Positions 1 through 4,561 of a DNA stretch of 10,710 nucleotides are shown here, one piece after another. Within the stretch, counting starts at the first letter, position 1. Each line of letters opens with the position of its first letter. Under the pieces are notes generated by a model. It had not been told where the DNA came from and did not search any database. It saw only the letters and a list, made by a program, of their open reading frames with translations. Both the position numbers and the translations under genes were made by a program. The DNA is from Methanobacterium sp. (lineage in GTDB: Archaea > Methanobacteriota > Methanobacteria > Methanobacteriales > Methanobacteriaceae), in NCBI GenBank assembly GCA_003151535.1, contig PLXT01000065.1:7807-18516 (forward strand). Reading direction: 5' to 3'.

Positions 1-1073
1 CCCGTTCCTATTAAGAACCCTTGTCTTGTATTATTGACAAAAGAACCCAAAATTGCTGGACCATTGATAGTAGAACTATCATTTAGTGCAGCATAGGAAA
101 ATTGAGGCGATGGATATAAAGGCGATCCAGATGAAATCTGAACACCACCTGTATTTACATCTCCAACAGCCATTACCTGAGGCCATTTAAGCCCCGGGAA
201 ACTTGTAAATGCTTGGTTTGCATTAAATGCTGTAAAACCAGTCGAGTTAATATTCACAACAAATGTCTGCATATCAGTAACTGATATCACATATCCATAG
301 ATTGGAGATCCTGGAATGAGCACGTTTGGTAACTCATTTAGACCAGTTGGACCCCAGACTAATGGAATTCTAAAACCAACTTCTTGACCAACCTGAAAAT
401 TATGCTGGGTTGTCGTCTTGATGGTGGTTGTAGCACCGGTTGTCACTGCATCGATAATCAAATCACCTGGGAAATAAAGATTAGGATACAAAACTTGTTT
501 GTATGAACCTACGTTATTTGTTGCAGTTGATGTATTAAATGCTGTGTAATTACTTCCCGATGTATCCCATTGTATTGTAAATGTGGTTGCAGCAGTTTTA
601 GTAATAGTAAATGGAATACCAGCAATTTGCTGCATTCCAGTTGTTGCCGTTTGATAAAGATTTGAAAAGATGACTACATCACCAGTATTCAAACCATGAT
701 TTCCAACTGTTGTTACAACTGCTGGACTTGCTTTGCTGATTGAAAAATCAGACACAGGAGATCCGTTGTGTTGTACAATTGGTCCATATTGAAGTAATAG
801 TCCAGCTTGGAAAGCTGATATTCCATTAGTTTCAATAACATCAAACACGTTTACAGTACCACCAGAAGTATATAATTCAACCATTGTTGGATTATTCGAT
901 CCATCCAATAATCTATTATCCCACCAAGCTCTTGTTACTTTATGTGCACCACCAGTTTTAATATTGGTCAGGTTCCATAATTCCACATAATCTGGAATAA
1001 ATGGTAAAGTAACATATGCATTTGTTCCAGCAGCCGTAAAGTTTCCTTTAGCCATTCTTGAATATTCAGCCAT
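1..1073 (-). CDS. Phage structural protein with FCCH-like beta repeats (partial, 3' end outside window)
   Basis: An open frame starts at ATG 1073 and runs uninterrupted to the window edge (about 357 codons seen). A strong Shine-Dalgarno AAGGAGG (1084-1078) lies 4 nt before the start and overlaps the capsid stop codon, so translation is probably coupled to the capsid gene. The N-terminus begins MAEYSRMAKGNF. The middle has HGLNTGDVVIF and, later, GMQQIAGIPFTI, followed by a second similar unit starting QHNFQVGQEVGF. This layout resembles the repeats annotated in phages as 'E1 FCCH domain', which are beta-rich modules of virion proteins rather than ubiquitin enzymes. Composition is rich in T, G, N and S with almost no charged stretches, as in capsid decoration or tail proteins. 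Position directly after the major capsid gene supports a virion role. The exact role (decoration, head-tail or tail) is not decidable here. Confidence 0.7.
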   Translation of the reverse strand, partial: MAEYSRMAKGNFTAAGTNAYVTLPFIPDYVELWNLTNIKTGGAHKVTRAWWDNRLLDGSNNPTMVELYTSGGTVNVFDVIETNGISAFQAGLLLQYGPIVQHNGSPVSDFSISKASPAVVTTVGNHGLNTGDVVIFSNLYQTATTGMQQIAGIPFTITKTAATTFTIQWDTSGSNYTAFNTSTATNNVGSYKQVLYPNLYFPGDLIIDAVTTGATTTIKTTTQHNFQVGQEVGFRIPLVWGPTGLNELPNVLIPGSPIYGYVISVTDMQTFVVNINSTGFTAFNANQAFTSFPGLKWPQVMAVGDVNTGGVQISSGSPLYPSPQFSYAALNDSSTINGPAILGSFVNNTRQGFLIGT

Positions 1074-1082
1074 ATATCCTCC

Positions 1083-3335
1083 TTATAGGAATAAAGTACT
1101 TAAACGAGTACTTAAAAGGTTTCTGATGGCTGTATCTTGTGTGATTGCTTGCGCTTGTGCAAACTTCACAGCTAAGGTAGCATTTTGGGCCAACATACCA
1201 CTGTAGTATGGGTCACGATAAATAAGATTCATTGAGAATCCATCTTGGTTAATATGTGTGATAGCTTGCTTACCAAGTACTGTGTTATAATACACATCTT
1301 GTCCGTTAGCAGATGCACCACGAGCCACAGGCGCTTCTGAGGAAGTCAGGATACGTGTGTTAAACACTGATCCATATTCGCTTGGAAGGGCAGAGGCATT
1401 TGTTGGATAGTTCCATTGTGACAAGAATCCTTGTCCCACTAGAGCATCCATATCAGTTTGTAGTTCAGTTGAGGACAGCATAAAGTATGCTGAACGAACT
1501 GGACCTGTACCGAATCTATCCATACCTTCAATACCCGACATAAATTTGTAGGCATTGTTTGTCGTTCTGTTACTTATTGACTTAAATAACCCATACATGC
1601 TATATTATTTGCATGAACGATACGGATTTAGCTTACACAGCTGGTTACATTGATGGTGATGGGTGTTTTTTCATTGGAGAAATAAAAACTTCTCCATTTG
1701 TGCAAGACACTTTTTCGATTATCTCCACCCATATTGATAATATTGAGTGGTTTAAGAATCGATTTGATGGGAATATTCACACCAAACAGTCCAGACAAAA
1801 AAACAGAGTTCCATCTTATCATTTTGTTTTTACCAAAAAAGGTTATGTTGATCTTGAAAAGATTCTTCCATTTCTCATTGAGAAAAGACAAGAATGTGAA
1901 ATTTTCCTTAAATTTCGAAATCCACTTTACAAAGAAGATCGAAATGCCTTGATAAAGGCTATGAAAATTCTCAAGACCGAAACGCATATTATTCATAACT
2001 CCATCAAAGAAGATGTTGAATCTGTTAGAAATACTATCATTCCAAATGAAAATGATTTTGCTTATCTTGCTGGATTCATAGATGCTGAATGCAGTCTTGA
2101 CATCAACAAAACATTTCAGAAAAGAGGAGTTACACCTTATTATAGGGCACAACTTCAATGCAATAATACTAAAGCACCTTTTTTCTTTTGGGCTTCTCAA
2201 AGATTCGGTGGACAATTTCATTTTCTGGACAAAAGCCATCTTATGAATTGTCGAAATCAAATGCTTTGGAGAATTTCTAATCTTCAAATTGATCCTCTTC
2301 TTAAAGGAGTTTTTCCTTTTTTGATTCACAAAAAACCAATGTGCGAACAAATGATTGAACTCAGAAAAAAAGTCATCTCCAAGGACTTTGAAGGGAGAAG
2401 TGAAATTTATGATAAGGTTCGTCATTTAAATTCATCCATTATTTAAGCGAGCTAGTCATTTCTGCTAACTTCCGCAATTTCATATATATTTGCGGTTCGG
2501 ACTATCGCATCCCATTTCTGGGTCTTCTTACTTAGTCTCTCAGGCTGCTTTCGCTTGCCCCTTGTTAACCTCCGCTTACGCAGCCAGGCACTCCAAGTCA
2601 ATCAAAGAAGATTTATACTCGACACAAAATTTATCGAGTGTAGTAGCAACTAAGGAGAAATCAGATATACCTAAATTGGTAGGATTGTCCCCGTTACTAC
2701 CACCACCGGCATTGATTTGAGATGCAGCAGAAACGACATAATCTCTTAAAATTAAATCCTCTGCTTGTCTCATGGCTACTGCAAGACGCTCGGAGACCCA
2801 TGCTAGGACCCCTTCCTGATCTTGAAGTATAACTTGTTCATTTCAATTTGTTACTCCACATGTGTGGGAGAAAGACATTTCTGCTTTCTTCAGTTCCTTT
2901 CGTAGAACTGTTCGGACTATCGCATATTCATATAGATGCCCATATGAATCCCTCTCACTTAGTCTCTCACGCTGCTAATAAAGCTTGCGCCCTGTCGCCA
3001 TAGCTTTCGCCGTAGGCTTCCAAGTCAATCAGAGAAGGTTTACCCATCACAAAATCTATGATGCAACCAGTACCGAAGAACGCCATCTGGGCATCAATGA
3101 TATCACGTTGTGGCACTTGTGCTGGAGGATCAATCCCACTATTACCCAATTGGATAGTAGGTGGTTGTAGTGCGCGTGGGCGCATAAATCTGCAAGTCGT
3201 TCCGCCATTTGGTGGCATCGAAATCTTGTCACAGACTGTAATATAATTCATTGTTGGAGTTGGGACATATAACATCGCAGGCGCAAGCGACTGCAAGATC
3301 ATAGGGCCCAAATTTCCAGTATTTGTGATTGTCAT
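1083..3335 (-). CDS. Major capsid protein, N4-gp56 family, split by two group I introns: join of 3335-3049, 2843-2624, 1562-1083
   Basis: Three exons on the minus strand join in frame (287 + 220 + 480 nt) to a 328-residue protein that should form the icosahedral shell. Exon 1 begins MTITNTGNLGPMILQ and contains a PPNGGTTCRFMRPRAL segment and GIDPPAQVPQRD, typical of the N-arm region of the N4-gp56 family. Exon 2 starts at the junction V|NEQVILQDQEGVL and contains LRDYVVSAASQINAGGG. Exon 3 starts TNNAYKFMSGIEG and contains FGTGPVRSAYFML. These blocks follow one another in the family order, and both junctions restore continuous family-like sequence. Unspliced exons 1 and 2 would terminate inside the introns (TGA 2969-2967; TAA in intron 2). 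The start is ATG 3335 with GAGG 4 nt upstream inside a hairpin. The stop TAA is 1085-1083. The gene lies downstream of the scaffold gene, as expected. Splice sites are inferred from sequence and intron alignment. Confidence 0.85.
1577..1606 (+). promoter_or_regulatory. Sigma70-like promoter for the homing endonuclease
   Basis: TTGACT (1577-1582), an 18-nt spacer and TATATT (1601-1606) are seen on the plus strand. Expected transcription start is about 1613, at the endonuclease ATG itself, so the transcript would be leaderless. The whole promoter lies within the 3' part of intron 2, antisense to the capsid gene, so it would travel with the intron. Assigned by eye against the sigma70 consensus. 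Confidence 0.55.
1613..2446 (+). CDS. LAGLIDADG homing endonuclease, double-motif, intron-encoded on the opposite strand
   Basis: A 277-residue protein with two LAGLIDADG motifs: TAGYIDGDG at residues 9-17 (catalytic D16) and LAGFIDAEC at 152-160 (acidic residue E159; the usual last glycine is C160). Each begins a domain of roughly 100-130 residues, so the protein should act as a monomer with two pseudo-symmetric halves that cut a long asymmetric site, here presumably the intron-less capsid gene. Both halves end in similar blocks (LPFLIEKR, FPFLIHKK). The gene lies entirely inside intron 2 but on the strand opposite to the capsid message, so it cannot be translated from the capsid transcript. 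ATG 1613 has no Shine-Dalgarno, and a promoter-like pair ends 6 nt upstream, suggesting a leaderless or near-leaderless mRNA. Intact; no frameshift seen. Maturase activity is possible but cannot be judged. Confidence 0.92.
   Translation: MNDTDLAYTAGYIDGDGCFFIGEIKTSPFVQDTFSIISTHIDNIEWFKNRFDGNIHTKQSRQKNRVPSYHFVFTKKGYVDLEKILPFLIEKRQECEIFLKFRNPLYKEDRNALIKAMKILKTETHIIHNSIKEDVESVRNTIIPNENDFAYLAGFIDAECSLDINKTFQKRGVTPYYRAQLQCNNTKAPFFFWASQRFGGQFHFLDKSHLMNCRNQMLWRISNLQIDPLLKGVFPFLIHKKPMCEQMIELRKKVISKDFEGRSEIYDKVRHLNSSII
2844..3048 (-). ncRNA. Group I intron 1 of the capsid gene (205 nt, no ORF)
   Basis: On the minus strand exon 1 ends TTTTGT (last U at 3049) and the intron ends with G2844. Visible pairings, in plus coordinates: P1 from exon UUUGU with intron GUAAA, putting a U-G pair at the splice site; P3 3032-3038 with 2950-2956 (7 pairs); P7 AGACTA (2965-2960) with TAGTCC (2919-2914); P8 2926-2933 with 2942-2949; P9 2891-2896 with 2905-2910, loop containing GAAA. 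A further hairpin lies just before the 3' end (around 2854-2870). Excision joins codon GT+A and gives ...DFV-NEQV..., continuous with the capsid family. The size is that of the smallest known group I introns, such as the Azoarcus tRNA intron. The class was judged by eye from these elements; P4-P6 were not resolved in full. Confidence 0.85.
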
Positions 3336-3521
3336 GATACCTCAATGATTGAGGTTAGTATTGATATGTGATCGGTTGGCGAGCCTAACTTACGCCGTTC
3401 TCGAGCATATCTTTGTTGAGGGGTGCGATTTCCTCTAACGCGAATGCACATTACGATTGTGCGAACGAAAAGAATAAGAGCCTATCTAATCTGCGACTAC
3501 CTTTCGGCTCATCTGATAAGG
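3336..3521 (-). other. Non-coding leader between tRNA-like gene and capsid gene
   Basis: No reading frame of note in 186 nt. On the minus strand it contains GAGCC...GGCTC followed by TTATTCTTTT (about 3513-3472; a possible weak terminator or processing element), GCACA/TGTGC around 3440-3463, GATATG/CATATC (3363-3368 with 3406-3411) and finally the 15-nt palindrome at the capsid start. The density of inverted repeats suggests a structured 5' leader for the capsid message. No known riboswitch was recognised. Confidence 0.4.
3340..3354 (-). promoter_or_regulatory. Hairpin that holds the capsid gene Shine-Dalgarno site
   Basis: On the minus strand CCTCAAT-C-ATTGAGG is a perfect 15-nt palindrome ending 4 nt before the capsid ATG (3335). 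The GAGG (3343-3340) that would bind the ribosome forms one arm, so the site is paired when the hairpin folds (6 pairs, 3-nt loop). This could limit initiation until ribosomes or a protein open it. The sequence shows the palindrome; the control is inferred. Confidence 0.55.
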
Positions 3522-3595
3522 CGGGTAAGACTGGATTCGAACCAGTGAAAACCATATCTAAGATACGGCGCGTTGAACCACTCCGCCACTAACCC
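3522..3595 (-). tRNA. tRNA-like gene, anticodon reads UUA in the best fold (UAA suppressor?) or Leu (UAG) if shifted
   Basis: On the minus strand: acceptor GGGTTAG with CTTACCC (one T-T mismatch), D arm GCG/CGC with the GG loop motif, anticodon stem CCGTA/TATGG, 5-nt variable region, and a perfect T arm ACTGG-TTCGAAT-CCAGT. No CCA is encoded. The 7-nt anticodon loop is TCTTAGA, giving anticodon TTA, which would read the UAA stop codon. Position 33 would be C instead of the nearly universal U, so either this is a degenerate or unusual tRNA, or the loop should shift by one to CTTAGAT (anticodon UAG, Leu), which spoils the stem. The D arm resembles Leu/Ser tRNAs, but the variable arm is short. 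It is a tRNA-type structure with high confidence; its isotype is open. Confidence 0.75.
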
Positions 3596-3627
3596 TAACA
3601 GCTCTTATAAAACTTCATTATCTTTAT

Positions 3628-3643
3628 GACATAGATTTATGTC
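3628..3643. terminator. Small AT-rich hairpin after the tiny-gene cluster
   Basis: GACATA-gatt-TATGTC is a perfect 6-bp hairpin just downstream of the last small minus-strand gene (stop at 3647). The flanks are AT-rich but there is no clean T-run, so it may be a weak terminator or a processing site upstream of the tRNA. Confidence 0.3.
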
Positions 3644-3646
3644 TAA

Positions 3647-3799
3647 TTATTTATTCATAACTGGTAGCCAATATTTATTTTGACCATATTCATCACATGG
3701 GATTCCCCAAGGATATTCACCCCAGTCATCACCTGGTAATATTTCATACAAATGATGTTGAATTCCATCAAAAAATTTACTTTTACATAAGGCCATCAT
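3647..3799 (-). CDS. Small hypothetical protein (50 aa)
   Basis: The frame starts with two consecutive ATGs (3799 and 3796) and ends TAA at 3649-3647. The protein begins MMALCKSKFFDGIQHHLY and ends YWLPVMNK. It has two cysteines far apart, many aromatics and acidic residues (GDDWGEYPWG), and no signal or membrane segment. It follows the zinc-ribbon-like gene after 7 nt, so the two are probably co-transcribed. The WGEYPWG segment echoes CPENYPWNEDFW in that neighbour, which could hint at a common origin. Family not recognised. Codon use is ordinary for this AT-rich region. Confidence 0.5.
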   Translation of the reverse strand: MMALCKSKFFDGIQHHLYEILPGDDWGEYPWGIPCDEYGQNKYWLPVMNK

Positions 3800-3806
3800 A
3801 TGTTTA

Positions 3807-3959
3807 TTATATTTCCTTCCTTTTTATCAAAAGATCTTTATCTATCTTAAATTCAAAAATATATGTTGATCCGCATTCTGAACATATCCAAAAGTCTTCA
3901 TTCCAAGGATAGTTTTCTGGGCAAAGGATACAATCATTTTCGCATCTTTCACATTTCAT
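3807..3959 (-). CDS. Small zinc-ribbon-like protein (50 aa)
   Basis: Begins MKCERCENDCILCPENYPW and ends LLIKRKEI. Cysteines come as CxxC (residues 3 and 6), CxxC (10 and 13) and CxxC (26 and 29: CSEC), followed by GSTYIFEF, the usual beta turn of a zinc ribbon. Such tiny proteins are common in phage accessory regions and may bind nucleic acid or protein; no specific role can be given. ATG 3959 lies 14 nt after the TGA of the upstream 44-aa gene. A weak Shine-Dalgarno (AGG) is seen upstream. Confidence 0.6.
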   Translation of the reverse strand: MKCERCENDCILCPENYPWNEDFWICSECGSTYIFEFKIDKDLLIKRKEI

Positions 3960-3973
3960 TGTTTATCCTAACC

Positions 3974-4108
3974 TCAGTCTGTTTTCTGTTCGTTAATCAA
4001 AATATTTCTACCATACCATAACATAGCTTCTTCAATGGAAATTCCATATTTTCTTTTATAGTTCCATGCTCTAAATCTAGCTCTTAAATAATAAAAGAAT
4101 CTAATCAT
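3974..4108 (-). CDS. Small basic hypothetical protein (44 aa)
   Basis: The ATG (4108-4106) overlaps the stop codon of the duplicated scaffold tail as TAATG, a standard translational coupling arrangement. The protein begins MIRFFYYLRARFRAWNYKRK and ends LINEQKTD; it is rich in arginine, lysine and aromatics, and predicted to be helical. Because it couples to the scaffold-tail copy exactly as the 66-aa gene couples to the complete scaffold gene, it was probably the original neighbour of a scaffold gene before the 396-bp rearrangement. Function unknown. Confidence 0.5.
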   Translation of the reverse strand: MIRFFYYLRARFRAWNYKRKYGISIEEAMLWYGRNILINEQKTD

Positions 4109-4165
4109 TACAACCTCAATCTATTCTTCAGTTCTTGCATCTTATCATAGGCTTGTTTCTGTCCA
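4106..4165 (-). repeat. Duplicate of the scaffold gene 3' end (copy A)
   Basis: 60 bp aligned with 4502-4561 at an offset of 396 bp, 56 of 60 identical. In the scaffold frame it still encodes GQKQAYDKMQELKNRLRL followed by TAA; the four differences (4111, 4144, 4150, 4159) are all third codon positions and silent. Outside this block the sequences diverge at once. It has no start and forms no complete gene. Confidence 0.9.
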
Positions 4166-4261
4166 ATTTACATGACAATCGAAACACTTCTTGTCTATTC
4201 CCATCATTAGAAATGACGAATCTTTGAGATTTTTTTTACATTTTGGACATATAATAGTCAT
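4145..4261 (-). CDS. Tiny CPxC/CxxC zinc-ribbon-like protein (38 aa), possibly a remnant
   Basis: Begins MTIICPKCKKNLKDSS, with CPKC at residues 5-8 and CFDC at 26-29, a zinc-ribbon pattern. The frame continues out of phase into the duplicated scaffold tail and ends with TETSL, so its last residues (from about residue 34) are probably not original. No Shine-Dalgarno is visible: the upstream DNA is the tRNA-Asn gene on the other strand. It may therefore be a fragment cut at both ends by rearrangement. Confidence 0.4.
   Translation of the reverse strand: MTIICPKCKKNLKDSSFLMMGIDKKCFDCHVNWTETSL
4250..4255 (+). promoter_or_regulatory. Consensus -10 element upstream of tRNA-Asn
   Basis: TATAAT at 4250-4255 on the plus strand lies 15 nt before the mature tRNA 5' end, with expected start near 4262. 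A -35 is less clear: TTGAGA (4224-4229) has a 20-nt spacer, too long for a good promoter. It would allow the tRNA to be expressed against the direction of all neighbouring genes. Confidence 0.4.
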
Positions 4262-4269
4262 TAAATTAA

Positions 4270-4342
4270 TCCGGGTTAGCTCAGTGGTTAGAGCAGTGGC
4301 CTGTTAAGCCATTGGTCGTAGGTTCGAATCCTTCACCCGGAG
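4270..4342 (+). tRNA. tRNA-Asn (GUU)
   Basis: Full cloverleaf on the plus strand: acceptor TCCGGGT with ACCCGGA (7 perfect pairs), D arm TAGCTCAGTGGTTAGAGCA, anticodon stem GTGGC/GCCAT with loop CTGTTAA (U33, anticodon GTT, A37), and T arm with loop TTCGAAT. Discriminator is G4342; no CCA is encoded. It stands opposite to all surrounding genes and between the two copies of the scaffold tail. Phage tRNAs usually adjust decoding to phage codon use, and AAY codons are frequent in this AT-rich genome. Confidence 0.93.
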
Positions 4343-4504
4343 AATAAATCTAAAAAATAGAAATCTCCCTACTTCATCCGGTAAAGATATTTTCTTGTAT
4401 TCTTCAGGGTAATTTTCAAATGAAAGATAACCTTTTTTATTTTCAAGAGTTTTTAATTCAAAAGAATCGATAGAAACCAATATTCCTTTTTCTAAATCTG
4501 TCAT
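4304..4504 (-). CDS. Hypothetical protein (66 aa) whose C-terminus is antisense tRNA-Asn
   Basis: ATG 4504 overlaps the scaffold stop as TAATG, so it is coupled to scaffold translation. The protein begins MTDLEKGILVSIDSFELK and has YLSFENYPEEYKKISLPDE in the middle. The last part, RVKDSNLRPMA (4342-4304), is simply the complement of the tRNA-Asn gene; 'DSNLRP' is a well-known tell-tale of antisense tRNA. The original 3' end was therefore probably replaced when the tRNA segment arrived, and the gene may be truncated. Function unknown. Confidence 0.5.
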   Translation of the reverse strand: MTDLEKGILVSIDSFELKTLENKKGYLSFENYPEEYKKISLPDEVGRFLFFRFILRVKDSNLRPMA

Positions 4505-4561
4505 TATAACCTCAATCTATTCTTCAGTTCTTGCATCTTGTCATAAGCTTGTTTTTGTCCA
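4502..4561 (-). repeat. Scaffold gene 3' end (copy B, native in the full-length gene)
   Basis: The partner of the copy at 4106-4165. Here it forms the last 18 codons of the complete scaffold gene plus the start of the next gene. The two copies bracket 336 bp holding the 66-aa frame, tRNA-Asn and the CPxC frame. Confidence 0.9.

Larger units (their letters stand above)
1563..2623 (-). ncRNA. Group I intron 2 of the capsid gene (1061 nt) carrying an antisense homing endonuclease
   Basis: Homologous to intron 1: after exon TTTTGT (2624) both share a GAGTA/GGGTA segment, then TGATTGACTTGGA, then GAGAGACTAAGT, GCGATAGTCCGAAC and AGCAGAAATG. Pairings, in plus coordinates: P3 2605-2611 with 2523-2529; P7 2538-2533 with 2504-2499; P8 CCCA 2511-2514 with TGGG 2519-2522, loop GAAA on the minus strand; P9 CCGCAA 2472-2477 with TTGCGG 2490-2495. 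The 3' end reads AGTAACAGAACG, matching AGTAACAAATTG at the end of intron 1, which sets the exon 3 start at 1562. The catalytic core lies at 2460-2623. The remainder is the endonuclease gene, inserted after the point where intron 1 has its last hairpin. Excision joins TGT|ACA in phase 0. Confidence 0.85.

Noticed and set aside
1587..1595. Alternative exon 3 starts at 1595, 1589 or 1580
   Set aside because: They also follow a G and keep frame, but would add 6-11 residues not expected in the family and would not match the AGTAACA.A..G end shared with intron 1.
1083..1598. Capsid exon 3 as a separate gene starting at ATG 1598 (171 aa)
   Set aside because: The first 12 codons lie in intron 2 by comparison with the intron 1 3' end, there is no ribosome site, and the protein continues exon 2 in the capsid family order.
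1628..2425. Long minus-strand frame (265 aa) inside intron 2, in the sense direction of the capsid gene
   Set aside because: It is the complement of the LAGLIDADG gene, has no recognisable motif, no ribosome site, and low-complexity K/F/I/N composition typical of antisense frames.
2490..2720. Plus-strand frame of 76 codons across the intron 2 core and exon 2
   Set aside because: Antisense to the ribozyme core and capsid coding sequence; explained by those features.
3363..3411. Possible second tRNA or cloverleaf (GATATG...CATATC with GGCG...CGCC)
   Set aside because: No T-loop or D-loop signature and too short; kept only as a hairpin of the capsid leader.
3697..3912. Plus-strand frame of 71 codons
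   Set aside because: It lies opposite two better minus-strand frames with zinc-ribbon cysteines and coupling; no ribosome site.
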